Shown piece by piece: positions 34,700 through 43,463 of a stretch of 52,866 nucleotides of DNA (its first letter is position 1; the number at the start of each line of letters is the position of its first letter). Position numbers and translations under genes: made by a program. The notes beneath the pieces were generated by a model. That model was not told the origin of the DNA, searched no databases, and worked only from the letters and a program-made list of their open reading frames with translations. This DNA comes from an uncultured SAR86 cluster bacterium (lineage in GTDB: Bacteria > Pseudomonadota > Gammaproteobacteria > Magnimaribacterales > D2472), in assembly GCA_902556355.1 (NCBI GenBank), contig CACDVW010000006.1, positions 1-52,866 on the forward strand, given 5' to 3'.

Positions 34700-35431
34700 T
34701 TAGCTATTGAGAAATTTCTGTCGTTGCCAGGACAGAATTGAAACAGGAATTGTAAGAAAATATATCAATGCCAATACATTTAATGTGTGCCATGGAAAAT
34801 TAATCATACTCAAAACTAAACCAGAAAATAGCATTAAGAACATTAGTTTAGATTTGATAAAGAAATCCCTGCCTTTAATTGAGAAAGTTGGTATTTTGCT
34901 TACTAATAAGCCGCTTATAAGAATTATGTATCCTGCAACAAAATTAAGATTTTCATAGGCCCAGTCATATCCGATATAAACATGAGTTAAAGGAAGCATA
35001 ATTAATATGGCGCCAGCGGGAGTTGGTATGCCAGTAAAAAAATCTAATCTTTGTGCCTCATTGCTCTTTGATTTTTCATGAAGAACGTTAAAAAGTGCCA
35101 ATCTTAAGCAAGAAAAGACAATAAAGACCAGGGCTGCAAAAGCACCAATACTATTTTGATCAAAAATTGCCATATACATTAATAAGCCTGGGGCAATGCC
35201 AAAACTTAAAAAGTCTGACAAAGAGTCTAGTTGAAACCCAAGATCTGATTCGCTTTCTAAATGTCTGGCAAGCATGCCGTCAAGAGCATCGCATACAGCT
35301 GCAAATAATATACAAATTATTGCTAGGTTAAATTCACCTTCTATTGCAAATCTTATTGAGCTTAATCCAAAGCTTAAACCAGATAGTGTTATTAAATTTG
35401 GTAAAAGTGATCTTAGATTTATTTTTTTCAT
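34700..35431 (-). CDS. pssA: CDP-diacylglycerol-serine O-phosphatidyltransferase
   Basis: 243 aa membrane protein. The CDP-alcohol phosphotransferase motif is exact: Asp51-Gly52-x2-Ala55-Arg56-x8-Gly65-x3-Asp69-x3-Asp73. It makes phosphatidylserine from CDP-diacylglycerol and serine and belongs to the Bacillus-type membrane-embedded class, not the soluble E. coli PssA. psd, the next enzyme of the pathway, lies directly upstream on the same strand, so the pair would make phosphatidylethanolamine. Confidence 0.94.
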   Translation of the reverse strand: MKKINLRSLLPNLITLSGLSFGLSSIRFAIEGEFNLAIICILFAAVCDALDGMLARHLESESDLGFQLDSLSDFLSFGIAPGLLMYMAIFDQNSIGAFAALVFIVFSCLRLALFNVLHEKSKSNEAQRLDFFTGIPTPAGAILIMLPLTHVYIGYDWAYENLNFVAGYIILISGLLVSKIPTFSIKGRDFFIKSKLMFLMLFSGLVLSMINFPWHTLNVLALIYFLTIPVSILSWQRQKFLNS

Positions 35432-35435
35432 AGGC

Positions 35436-36098
35436 TTAGTTCAATGTTGCAAGCACACTTTCTCCGGCTATAACTTTGTCACCAACTTTACAATTTACAG
35501 ATGCATCCAGAGGCAAATAAATGTCGACTCTAGATCCAAATCTAATTAATCCATACCTTTCACCTTGATCAAGATACTGATTATCAGTGACAAACCCTAA
35601 AATTCTTCTAGCAATTAACCCAGCAATTTGAACAACTACAAGTTGGATACCATTAGTGTTTGAGATAACCATGCTGCTTCTCTCATTCTTTTCACTTGCT
35701 TTGTCTAAACTAGCATTTAAAAAACTTCCTTCTTTATAAATAATTTTATCTATTCTTCCCTCAACAGGACTTCTGTTTATATGAACGTTAAATACATTCA
35801 TAAAAACACATATGCGAAGCATATGATTGTTGCCAAGCTGAACTTCTTGAGGCGGTATTGCTTGGTCAATCAAGCAGACCTTGCCATCAGCAGAGCTAAT
35901 AACAGCATTTGGATTTTTAGGAGTATTTCTTTTTGGATTTCTAAAAAACCATAATGTAAACAATGTCAGTAAATAACCTATGAATGCTATCGGTGCATAA
36001 ATTAAAGACATTAAGAAAGATAATGCAAAAAAGATAAGTGCAAACTTCCACCCTTCAGGATGGATATAATATTTTGAATTCGAATCTTTCTTTTTCAT
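35436..36098 (-). CDS. psd: Phosphatidylserine decarboxylase proenzyme, short form
   Basis: 220 aa from the ATG at 36098; an in-frame TTG lies four codons upstream. Two close N-terminal membrane helices are followed by VISSADGKV, FMNVFNVHINRSPVEGRI and the self-cleavage region LIRFGSRVDIYLP, where cleavage before Ser makes the pyruvoyl group. This is the short type seen with membrane-type pssA, smaller than the 322-aa E. coli enzyme. A GGA nine bases upstream supports the ATG. pssA follows after four bases. Confidence 0.92.
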   Translation of the reverse strand: MKKKDSNSKYYIHPEGWKFALIFFALSFLMSLIYAPIAFIGYLLTLFTLWFFRNPKRNTPKNPNAVISSADGKVCLIDQAIPPQEVQLGNNHMLRICVFMNVFNVHINRSPVEGRIDKIIYKEGSFLNASLDKASEKNERSSMVISNTNGIQLVVVQIAGLIARRILGFVTDNQYLDQGERYGLIRFGSRVDIYLPLDASVNCKVGDKVIAGESVLATLN

Positions 36099-36175
36099 TG
36101 TATTGTCCAATAATTATTAACCTCTTTATTTTTTATAAATTCGGTCAAATAAAAGTGGTAAAGTATAGTTTAACT

Positions 36176-37444
36176 ATGAATTTTTTCCAAAATATGATTT
36201 CTTCAATTATGGAGAATGGTCTTAGCTTGAGTAGATTTCGTGCTCAGGGCTTCGGCACTCTTCATAAAGATATAAATCAAGCAACCGAGTCAGTTATGCA
36301 TACAAGCGGAGAGGTTTCTTCGATTGCATTTGCTGAACATTTACTAGATTTAATAGAAAGTCAGAGCACTGAGGATTTAGTTATATATCTTGAATACCTA
36401 CTAAGTAAATATGATGTTGACACAGAAGTTATTGTTAAAGCTGCTAAAGAATATTCAATAAACAAAAATCAAAAAAATCTTCAAGAGCTTAGTAATGCTG
36501 CTGAACCAAAATGGATAGAGTTATTTAGAAGGTTAAATGCTACTCCAAACGGAACTCATAGGCTTATAGAGCTAAGAGAACAAATTAGACTACTTTTAAA
36601 AGAAGGAAATAGTCAACTCAAGCCCCTTGATTCTGGTTTGCTTAAACTATTTAAGTATTGGTTTAATCCATCATTTCTTGTATTAGAAAAAATAGATTGG
36701 TCAACTCCGGCAAATGTTCTTGAAAAAATAATAGAGTATGAGGCTGTTCATGAAATAAATTCATGGAAAGATTTAAGATCAAGGCTAGCACCAAATGATA
36801 GACAATGCTTTGCATTTTTTCATCCTCTAGTTCCTGAAGATCCACTTATATTTGTTGAAGTTGCCCTTACCAAAAAAATACCAACATCAATTCAGAACAT
36901 TATTGCAATGGATAGAGAGGAAACAAACACAGACGAAATAAATACAGCAGTTTTTTACTCCATATCTAATTGTCAGGATGGTTTATCGGGAATTTCATTT
37001 GGAAATTTTTTAATCAAAAAGGTTGCTCATAAGCTTAAACAAGAAATTCAGGGGCTCAATACATTTGTTACTCTGTCTCCAGTTCCTGGATTAATGAAAT
37101 GGATGGAAGATAATGCTCCATTAGTTTATGAAAATTGTTTAAATAAGGTTCCTGATGATGAAAATCTTATTAAAAAAACAGTTAGTTACCTAACAGAATC
37201 TAATAGAGAAGACTTGCTGCCCAATGACCCGGTTGCAAGATTTCATCTAGGTAATGGAGCAATTCTTCATAAAATAAATTTAAATGCAGACATGTCTACT
37301 AAGGGCATGGAGCAATCTCACGGAGTAATGATTAATTATTTGTATGACTTAAGCGTTGTTGAGAGAAATCATGAGCAATTTTTTAAAGATAAAGAAGTTA
37401 TCCTATCAAATGAAATTAAGTCCCTGAAAAAAAAATATAGCTAA
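36176..37444 (+). CDS. Malonyl-CoA decarboxylase
   Basis: 422 aa from the ATG at 36176; a longer reading frame upstream overlaps the psd start and looks like non-coding sequence. The family blocks are present: FHPLVPEDPLIFVEVALT, VFYSISNCQDGLSGISFGN with the catalytic Ser region, TLSPVPGLMKWM, and DPVARFHLGNGAILHKIN with its catalytic His. It turns malonyl-CoA into acetyl-CoA and CO2. No malonyl-CoA synthetase or malonate transporter is adjacent, so control of malonyl-CoA levels or propionyl/malonyl detoxification is as likely as malonate use. It is divergent from psd. Confidence 0.92.
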   Translation: MNFFQNMISSIMENGLSLSRFRAQGFGTLHKDINQATESVMHTSGEVSSIAFAEHLLDLIESQSTEDLVIYLEYLLSKYDVDTEVIVKAAKEYSINKNQKNLQELSNAAEPKWIELFRRLNATPNGTHRLIELREQIRLLLKEGNSQLKPLDSGLLKLFKYWFNPSFLVLEKIDWSTPANVLEKIIEYEAVHEINSWKDLRSRLAPNDRQCFAFFHPLVPEDPLIFVEVALTKKIPTSIQNIIAMDREETNTDEINTAVFYSISNCQDGLSGISFGNFLIKKVAHKLKQEIQGLNTFVTLSPVPGLMKWMEDNAPLVYENCLNKVPDDENLIKKTVSYLTESNREDLLPNDPVARFHLGNGAILHKINLNADMSTKGMEQSHGVMINYLYDLSVVERNHEQFFKDKEVILSNEIKSLKKKYS

Positions 37445-37449
37445 TAAGT

Positions 37450-38400
37450 ATGTCTGAAATCTTCACACTCTTCCCACCAATTGAGCCATTTAATAGTGGT
37501 TTCATGGAAAGAGATGGTCATCAAATTTATTACGAACAATGCGGGAACCCAAATGGAAAGCCAGCTGTTTTTTTACACGGAGGGCCTGGAGGTGGAGGCA
37601 GTACTACTGTGAGAAGGTTTTTTGATCCTAAAAAATACCACATCGTAATCTTTGACCAAAGAGGCTGTGGAAGGAGCAAACCTCATGGCTGTCTTGAAAA
37701 AAACACTACATGGGACCTTGTTGAGGATATAGAAACCCTAAAAAAAATACTTGGATTTAAAAAATGGCTTGTTTTTGGTGGTTCTTGGGGCAGTACATTA
37801 TCTCTTGCATACTCTCAAACATACCCAACATCGGTAAGCGAAATGGTCCTAAGAGGAATCTTTATGCTCAGAAAAAAAGAGCTGGATTGGTTCTATCAAG
37901 AAGGAGCTAGTAATATTTTTCCAGAAGCTTGGGAAAAATTTTTAGAGCCAATTGATGAAAACCAACGAGATGATTTAATGTCTGCATACCATAAAATTTT
38001 TAAAAGTGATAATGAAGAGAAAAAACTAGCTGCAGCAATAGCTTGGTCTAGGTGGGAAGGCTCAACCAGCAGTTTAAGTTATAACCCAGATATGGCTGAT
38101 AGCTTTTCTAATCCTCATTTTGCATTAGCTTTTGCTCTTATTGAAAATCATTATTTTGTAAATAAAGGTTTTCTAGAACATGAGAATCAATTAATTGAAT
38201 CTGGAATAGATATCATAAGAAATATTCCTACTACAATTGTTCAAGGTAGATACGACATTGTTTGTCCAATGACAACTGCATGGGAGCTTTCTAAGAATTG
38301 GCCTGAAGCTAAATTAATTGTAGCGCCCTCCTCTGGACATACCGCTTTTGAAAAAGAGATAACCAATGAACTTATAAAAGCAACAAATGGATATGCATAG
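37450..38400 (+). CDS. pip: Prolyl aminopeptidase (proline iminopeptidase)
   Basis: Cleaves N-terminal proline from peptides. 316 aa, alpha/beta hydrolase. It has the oxyanion motif HGGPGGGG (43-50), DQRGCGRSKPH, the nucleophile elbow GGSWGS (Ser112) and a late Asp in VQGRYDIVCP and His in SSGHTAFE. These match the S33 family enzyme precisely. It begins five bases after the malonyl-CoA decarboxylase stop and overlaps aroK at the end. Confidence 0.95.
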   Translation: MSEIFTLFPPIEPFNSGFMERDGHQIYYEQCGNPNGKPAVFLHGGPGGGGSTTVRRFFDPKKYHIVIFDQRGCGRSKPHGCLEKNTTWDLVEDIETLKKILGFKKWLVFGGSWGSTLSLAYSQTYPTSVSEMVLRGIFMLRKKELDWFYQEGASNIFPEAWEKFLEPIDENQRDDLMSAYHKIFKSDNEEKKLAAAIAWSRWEGSTSSLSYNPDMADSFSNPHFALAFALIENHYFVNKGFLEHENQLIESGIDIIRNIPTTIVQGRYDIVCPMTTAWELSKNWPEAKLIVAPSSGHTAFEKEITNELIKATNGYA

Positions 38401-38890
38401 AATTAAAAATGTCAGCTTTATAGGTATGGCTGGTTGCGGAAAATCAACCATTGGTAAGGCATTATCCAAAAATTTGGGAATTAATTTTACTGATACTGAC
38501 TTATTAATCGAAGAAAAATTTAAAGCCTCTCTTGAACAAATAAAAAAAGATAACGGATATAAATTTATTAGGCGCGCTGAAGAAGAAGTAATACTAAGTC
38601 TTGATAAACATATAAAAATTATCTCTACTGGAGGAAGCGCAGTCTATTCTGAAAAATCGATGTTTCATTTAAGCTCTTTTTCTAAAATTGTTTATATTAA
38701 TACGCCTCTTGAAGAAATAAAAAACAGAATTGGTCAAGGTCAACAAAGAGGATTAGCTGCTCCTGAGGGTTTAAGTATTGATGATATTTATAAAGAAAGA
38801 GAGCCTCTTTATAAGAAATGGGCAGACACTACATTGGATGGTAAAGACTCGGTAGAAAATTTATTATCCAGTATTCTCAGTTTTATTTGA
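38387..38890 (+). CDS. aroK: Shikimate kinase-like protein
   Basis: 167 aa. The P-loop is GMAGCGKST (13-21), DTDLLIE follows at about 36-42, the shikimate-binding RRAEEEVI near 62 and STGGSAVY near 85, with a RGLAAPEG lid-like segment. It would phosphorylate shikimate in aromatic amino acid synthesis. It is not beside aroB, the usual partner, so a divergent or second copy is possible. It overlaps pip by 14 bases. A second ATG two codons in is an alternative start. Confidence 0.78.
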   Translation: MDMHRIKNVSFIGMAGCGKSTIGKALSKNLGINFTDTDLLIEEKFKASLEQIKKDNGYKFIRRAEEEVILSLDKHIKIISTGGSAVYSEKSMFHLSSFSKIVYINTPLEEIKNRIGQGQQRGLAAPEGLSIDDIYKEREPLYKKWADTTLDGKDSVENLLSSILSFI

Positions 38891-39564
38891 TGAAAAAAAT
38901 TAGAACATTGATTGTTGGAGCCTCTGGTCTTGTTGGGGGTGAAGTTCATAAGTGTGTCTCAAAAGAAAGTCAGGAGATTTTTTTATTATCAAGAAGAACT
39001 CTAGGTATTGTCCAAGAAAACTGTAGTGAAATTATTTCAGATTTTGATGACATAGATAATATAGATTTTCCAAAAGTGGATCATGTATACATATCGATTG
39101 GGAAGAAATTGGGTTCAAGTGAGCTTATGTATATTCGAAAATCTGATAGAAATGATTTTATCAAGATAGATTTTGAATATGTATTAAACATAGCCAAAAA
39201 GTCTTTTAATAATGGTGCAAAATCAATAGCGATAGTGTCTGCAATAGGAGCAGACAAAACTTCAAAGAACTTATATCTCAAAACAAAGGGCAATATGGAA
39301 GATCTTGTTAATGAAATAGGATTTACAAAAACTATCTTTGCCCAGCCTAGTCATTTGCTAGGTCAAAGAGTTGATGAAGAATTTAAACTTGATGTTTCAT
39401 TAATAGAGCTAGGAGGTAAAATTTTTGATCCATTGATGCTTGGTCCATTATCAGATTTAAGATTTATAGATGCAAAATATGTTGCCAAAGCGATGGTGCA
39501 AAAAATGAATGATAATTCAGAGGGTTTATCTATTCTAAAATATAAAGATTTCGTTAATGCCTAA
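38890..39564 (+). CDS. NAD(P)-binding Rossmann protein, TIP30/HTATIP2-like
   Basis: 224 aa from the ATG overlapping the aroK stop (TGATG). It begins KIRTLIVGASGLVGGEV with the GASGLVG loop, has HVYISIGKKLGSS, SIAIVSAIGADKTSKNLYLKTKG (a Y-x3-K-like site) and FAQPSHLLGQR, a pattern of atypical SDRs such as TIP30 homologues and YbjT relatives. Enzyme activity is not known. It is last in the malonyl-CoA decarboxylase-pip-aroK row and convergent with a small membrane protein gene. Confidence 0.75.
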   Translation: MKKIRTLIVGASGLVGGEVHKCVSKESQEIFLLSRRTLGIVQENCSEIISDFDDIDNIDFPKVDHVYISIGKKLGSSELMYIRKSDRNDFIKIDFEYVLNIAKKSFNNGAKSIAIVSAIGADKTSKNLYLKTKGNMEDLVNEIGFTKTIFAQPSHLLGQRVDEEFKLDVSLIELGGKIFDPLMLGPLSDLRFIDAKYVAKAMVQKMNDNSEGLSILKYKDFVNA

Positions 39565-39812
39565 AGAATTTCTCTATTTGTCCTGAGCATTTTACGAATA
39601 GCATGTGCAGAGTTTAATAACCAAAAAGCTGAAGCAAAGAAAAAGTAATATAAACCAGCATATAGTTGAACTATCATTGCAAGAATACTCCCCATTGCAA
39701 CTGCAATTAGTCCCAACAATCTCTTATTATACTTTTTTGAGACAATAAGAGGCGCGGCTATCAATGTGCCAAAAACTACGCTAATAATTTGAATAATTTC
39801 AAGGATAGTCAT
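39561..39812 (-). CDS. Small membrane protein, unknown
   Basis: 83 aa from ATG at 39812; a TTG four codons earlier is possible. Three hydrophobic stretches can be seen: ILEIIQIISVVFGTLIAAPLIV, LLGLIAVAMGSILAMIVQLY and YYFFFASAFWLLNSAHA, with basic loops between and a basic C-terminus. I do not recognise a family; it resembles short MtN3/SWEET-like or lipid-linked small proteins only in layout. It overlaps the preceding gene's end by four bases. Confidence 0.5.
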   Translation of the reverse strand: MTILEIIQIISVVFGTLIAAPLIVSKKYNKRLLGLIAVAMGSILAMIVQLYAGLYYFFFASAFWLLNSAHAIRKMLRTNREIL

Positions 39813-39950
39813 ACTGATAGACAAAAAGAATTATGCCTATGAGTATAAATATCGAAGCATTATGAATATTTTTTTTTAAAAGTAAATATTTTTTTGAACT
39901 TTTTTGTAAATAATTTACTCTATAAGTATAAATATAATTTTTGGAGAAAT

Positions 39951-40328
39951 ATGAAGAAAATAACTGCTTTAATAATTGCTTTTTCAATGTTCGGATCTTT
40001 ATATGCTGATGATCATAAAAAAGAAAAAAGAGAACATCCAAATAAGCTTATGAGTGCAAAAGAATGTATGGAAACTAAATCTGGGATTGGATGGTTTCTA
40101 AGTACCGCAGATGATGTTTTTGAAGATATTAAAAAGCATGGAGATTCAAAAGATAAATCATGGAACGATGAAAAATGGGCCGATGCTATTGCTCTATCTG
40201 CCTTAGCTTCAAATTATTCGACTGTTTATGATGTATGGTGTAAAGACATGATTAATCATAGAATGAAGATGAGAATGCATGACTCTCATAAAGATCATAT
40301 GAAGGAGAAGAAAAAGAAAAAGGACTAG
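39951..40328 (+). CDS. Small secreted protein, unknown
   Basis: 125 aa. The signal peptide MKKITALIIAFSMFGSLYA is clear, and GGAGA lies 3 bases before the ATG. The mature part has two Cys (39 and 97) that could form a disulfide, three Trp, and a C-terminus rich in His, Met and Lys (residues 100-125), ending in a Lys/Asp run. The tail suggests metal or nucleic-acid binding but nothing specific. It was not recognised. It is flanked by small membrane proteins that are transcribed the other way. Confidence 0.62.
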   Translation: MKKITALIIAFSMFGSLYADDHKKEKREHPNKLMSAKECMETKSGIGWFLSTADDVFEDIKKHGDSKDKSWNDEKWADAIALSALASNYSTVYDVWCKDMINHRMKMRMHDSHKDHMKEKKKKKD

Positions 40329-40330
40329 TA

Positions 40331-40555
40331 CTAAAATTTTCCTCTTTGAAATCTCATTCTTATTGAAAAAACCCTTACAAGGGCAACTAAAGTAAGAATA
40401 GATTGAGTGAACAATGAAATTGTAAGCGGGTTTGACCACTGCCAACTATCAATTGTTAGCCACAATAGAAATGTTTGAAGTGGAAAATTAATTACGGCCC
40501 CCATTAATACTACTATCACAGCCTCTCTAAAAGCTACCTTTTCTGTCTTATTCAT
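40331..40555 (-). CDS. Small membrane protein, unknown
   Basis: 74 aa with two predicted membrane helices (about 11-33 and 44-63) and a basic C-terminus (RVFSIRMRFQRGKF). Its layout recalls two-helix proteins with an N-terminal EAV-type segment found in phages and bacteria (DUF7220-like), but I cannot confirm membership. It lies eight bases after YbjQ on the same strand and may be co-transcribed with it. Confidence 0.5.
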   Translation of the reverse strand: MNKTEKVAFREAVIVVLMGAVINFPLQTFLLWLTIDSWQWSNPLTISLFTQSILTLVALVRVFSIRMRFQRGKF

Positions 40556-40563
40556 TTTTTTCC

Positions 40564-40920
40564 TTATTTTTTAATTTTTACACCAGTGCCATATGCCAAT
40601 ATTTCAGACGCACCCTGAGTTATGGTTGAGGTTTGAAACCTAAAACAGACAACAGCATTTGCTCCTTTTGCTTTAGCATCATCTAACATTCTTTGGTAGG
40701 CTTGATCCCTAGAGGTTTGTAATAATTTAGAATAGCCAACAAGCTCACCTCCAACTAAATTTTTTAAATTAGCAAAAATATCAGACCCCACATTTCTAGA
40801 CCTAACTGTGCTGCCCTGCACTATGCCTACATAATCAACAATCTCTACTCCATCTATATCATTAGTGGATACTACTAATAAATCTTGTGAAATTTGTTCT
40901 TGGTTTAAATCTTCTGTCAT
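40564..40920 (-). CDS. YbjQ/UPF0145 family protein
   Basis: 118 aa. It shows VVSTNDIDGVEIVDYVGIVQGSTVRSRN, DIFANLKNLVGGELVGYSKLL, RDQAYQRMLDDAKAKGANAVVCFRF and a C-terminal EILAYGTGV, all conserved in the YbjQ family, which forms pentamers. The family is called heavy-metal-binding from structure, but its role is unknown. Promoter spacing to the divergent hspQ is short, about 36 bases. Confidence 0.9.
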   Translation of the reverse strand: MTEDLNQEQISQDLLVVSTNDIDGVEIVDYVGIVQGSTVRSRNVGSDIFANLKNLVGGELVGYSKLLQTSRDQAYQRMLDDAKAKGANAVVCFRFQTSTITQGASEILAYGTGVKIKK

Positions 40921-40956
40921 GACTTTTTTCCTTAAATGGTTTAATTTATAAATATA

Positions 40957-41289
40957 ATGCAGAAATTAGTTGAAGCAAAGTTTTCTATTGGAAATGTAGT
41001 TAAGCATAAGTTTTTAAACTTTAGAGGTGTTATTTTTGATCTAGATCCGGAGTTTAATAATACTGAAGATTGGTACCAAGCTATACCAGAACAAATTAGA
41101 CCAATAAAAGAACAGCCTTTTTATCATTTATTTGCTGAAAATAAAGAAATCTTTTATATCGCATATGTTTCAGAACAAAACTTATTATTGGATAAATCTA
41201 AAAAGCCTTGCAATCATCCTGGTATCAAAGAGATATTTGAAAAATTTGATGGTGTGAACTATCACCCCCACACTAAAGCAAAAAATTAA
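40957..41289 (+). CDS. hspQ: Heat shock protein HspQ
   Basis: 110 aa, E. coli size. It reads FSIGNVVKHKFLNFRGVIFDLDPEF and then WYQAIPEQIRPIKEQPFYHLF, YVSEQNLLLD and HPGIKEIFEKFDG, the hemimethylated-DNA-binding/HspQ pattern. HspQ enhances proteolysis by Lon. It is convergent with the aminotransferase gene, with one base between stops. Confidence 0.93.
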   Translation: MQKLVEAKFSIGNVVKHKFLNFRGVIFDLDPEFNNTEDWYQAIPEQIRPIKEQPFYHLFAENKEIFYIAYVSEQNLLLDKSKKPCNHPGIKEIFEKFDGVNYHPHTKAKN

Positions 41290-41290
41290 A

Positions 41291-42493
41291 TTAACCTTGG
41301 TTGTGGGCTATTTGAGCAGCAGTTATAAAAACGTCCATTGCGATTTCTAACTCTTTCTCACTGATAAATGTTGGAGCTATTCGAAGGGTATTATTTTTAG
41401 GATCTTTGCCATAGGGATGTGTGGCTCCTGCAGGAGTCAAAAGCACTCCCGCCTCTTTGCACAACTCAACAATTTTTGAAGCAATAGGTTTTTGTGATTT
41501 GAAAGTTATAAAATAGCCACCGGTTGGTTGAGAATACTCACCCACATCTTTATCAAGTTTTTCTAATGCTTTATAGGCTATCTCAAATTTAGGCCTTATT
41601 AAATCAGCATGCTTTTTCATATGATCTTTAACAGCACTTAAATCTTTAAAAAATTTTGTATGTCTTTTTTGATTTACTTTATCAGGACAGATAACCATCG
41701 AGCCTCTTATTCGCTTAATTAAATCTAAGTTATCACTTGCAGCTGCCATAAATGATAAACCACCACCGCCAAAAGTAACTTTAGAAAAAGATGTTACAAC
41801 CACTGTTTGATTAGTTGTACTATTTTGTTCTGCTAATTTCCAAACAGCTGTTTGATCTTTTGTGGGAAGGAAATCATGAACTAAGTAGGCATGATCAAAA
41901 AGAAAAAGAAAATCTTCAGAATAATGTCTACCAATTTTAAAAAGTTCATTTATATTTTCATCGCTATAAACTTCACCAGATGGGTTTGAGTGTCGTGGTA
42001 CACAAATTATTCCAAGCACATTTGAGTTGGTTTGAAGTGCATCTGATAGCACATCAAGATCAACACCATCCTCTACCAAGGGCACTGTTATCATTTCTAT
42101 TCCAAAATCTTCTAACATTCTAAAATGTCTATCAAATCCAGGGACGGGGCAGATAAATTTTGGAGCTTCAATGTCCTTCCATGGCACCGATTTAGCAAAT
42201 AGATATTTTGAAAGAATCATCTGATAAGTAAGCATTAAACTAGATTGCTCGCCTGTAATAACATTATCAACAGGGGCTGATAGAAGATCAGAGCCAAGAA
42301 TTCTAGCATCTTGGATACCAAACGGCTCTCCATAATTTCTTAAGTCTACATCGCCATCAAAAGGCTCAACATTCATGCTTAACAGCTCATTAGCTAAATC
42401 CAGCTGATATGCGTCAGGTTTTCCTCTGGTGATATCAATTGAAAGACCTTGGGCCTTGATTTGTTCAAAATAAGTTAAAATGTTCTCTGACAT
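41291..42493 (-). CDS. Aspartate aminotransferase, Ic subgroup
   Basis: 400 aa PLP enzyme. It resembles the Corynebacterium AspT type: LSIDITRGKPDAYQLDLANELL at the start, CPVPGFDRHF (115-124), SNPSGEVYSDEN, FDHAYLVHD, and the PLP-lysine Lys238 in TSFSKVTFGGGG. It ends LRIAPTFISEKELEIAMDVF. This subgroup is distinct from the E. coli AspC and from the MocR regulators that have the related fold. It likely moves amino groups between aspartate and 2-oxoglutarate. It stands alone, divergent from rmuC. Confidence 0.87.
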   Translation of the reverse strand: MSENILTYFEQIKAQGLSIDITRGKPDAYQLDLANELLSMNVEPFDGDVDLRNYGEPFGIQDARILGSDLLSAPVDNVITGEQSSLMLTYQMILSKYLFAKSVPWKDIEAPKFICPVPGFDRHFRMLEDFGIEMITVPLVEDGVDLDVLSDALQTNSNVLGIICVPRHSNPSGEVYSDENINELFKIGRHYSEDFLFLFDHAYLVHDFLPTKDQTAVWKLAEQNSTTNQTVVVTSFSKVTFGGGGLSFMAAASDNLDLIKRIRGSMVICPDKVNQKRHTKFFKDLSAVKDHMKKHADLIRPKFEIAYKALEKLDKDVGEYSQPTGGYFITFKSQKPIASKIVELCKEAGVLLTPAGATHPYGKDPKNNTLRIAPTFISEKELEIAMDVFITAAQIAHNQG

Positions 42494-42566
42494 AGGGCTT
42501 ATTTTATAGGATTAAATCGTTAGTGGTATATATTATAAGAAGATTTAAAACTTTCTTGGACTAAAA

Positions 42567-43463
42567 ATGAATTTGTGGATTATTACAATCATATTAATAA
42601 TAATAATTTCATTATTAATCACTATTATTTACTTACAGATTCAAAATAGCTTAAATAAAGACAAGGGTCAGGAGTCAATTAAAGAACTAGATAGGGCTTT
42701 ACTGAAACAAGAAGATACCCTATTAGATTTAACAAAAGACATACAATCATTCCATGATCCTTTAAATAAATTAAGAAGGTATTTATCTGGGGGAACGCTT
42801 GCAGGGAAATTTGGTGAATGGTCACTTGAATCAATAATGCAAGATATCTTTTATCCAAATCAATATGTAAAGAATGCAGAGGTAATCAAAGGTTCTGGGA
42901 AGAGAGTTGAATTTGTTTTAAAAATGCCTGAGGGGCTTTTGCTACCTATTGATGCCAAATTTCCATCAGGACTATACGACACTTATCTTGATGCAATTGA
43001 TCAAACAGATGAAAGACTAATTAAAAAATCTATAGATGATATAAAAAGGCATGTGGTAAAGGACGCATCTGATATTCAAGAAAAATATGTTCAATCAGGT
43101 GTAACTGTGGATCTTGGGATTATGTATATACCAAGTGAGTCTTTGATGCAGTTAATTGATTCTATTGAGAATCTTAGAGAGTCTGTTTTTAGAGATTCAA
43201 GAGTTCTAATAATGGGGCCAAACTCTCTAGCGGCATATTTAATTAGTGTTCATATGGGTTTTAGAACTCTTGCTCTCAATAACAGGGCTGGAGAAATCAT
43301 GGAAGAATTTGGAAAGTTAAAAAAAGAATTTGAAAAATTTGGAAGTTCAACTGAAGAATTATTGAAAAAAGCAGATGCGATGCTCAAAGCAGTAAATGAA
43401 CATGCTACGCGAGAAAGACAAATGAATAAAGCTATTAAAAATATGGATCAGTTAGACAATTAA
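42567..43463 (+). CDS. rmuC: DNA recombination protein RmuC
   Basis: 298 aa, shorter than the E. coli protein (475) but with a complete core. An N-terminal membrane anchor (about 3-25) is followed by a short coiled-coil and the nuclease-like domain: GKFGEWSLESIMQDIF, KRVEFVLKM, LPIDAKFPSGLYD with its Asp, YVQSGVTVDLGIMYIPSE and GPNSLAAYLISVHMGFRTL. RmuC limits inversions at short inverted repeats. The coiled-coil is reduced. It overlaps the iron permease gene by four bases, convergently. Confidence 0.9.
   Translation: MNLWIITIILIIIISLLITIIYLQIQNSLNKDKGQESIKELDRALLKQEDTLLDLTKDIQSFHDPLNKLRRYLSGGTLAGKFGEWSLESIMQDIFYPNQYVKNAEVIKGSGKRVEFVLKMPEGLLLPIDAKFPSGLYDTYLDAIDQTDERLIKKSIDDIKRHVVKDASDIQEKYVQSGVTVDLGIMYIPSESLMQLIDSIENLRESVFRDSRVLIMGPNSLAAYLISVHMGFRTLALNNRAGEIMEEFGKLKKEFEKFGSSTEELLKKADAMLKAVNEHATRERQMNKAIKNMDQLDN

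Noticed and set aside
36038-36175. 46-codon N-terminal extension of malonyl-CoA decarboxylase
   Set aside because: It overlaps the psd start region, has no family similarity, and the ATG at 36176 begins at the expected N-terminus.
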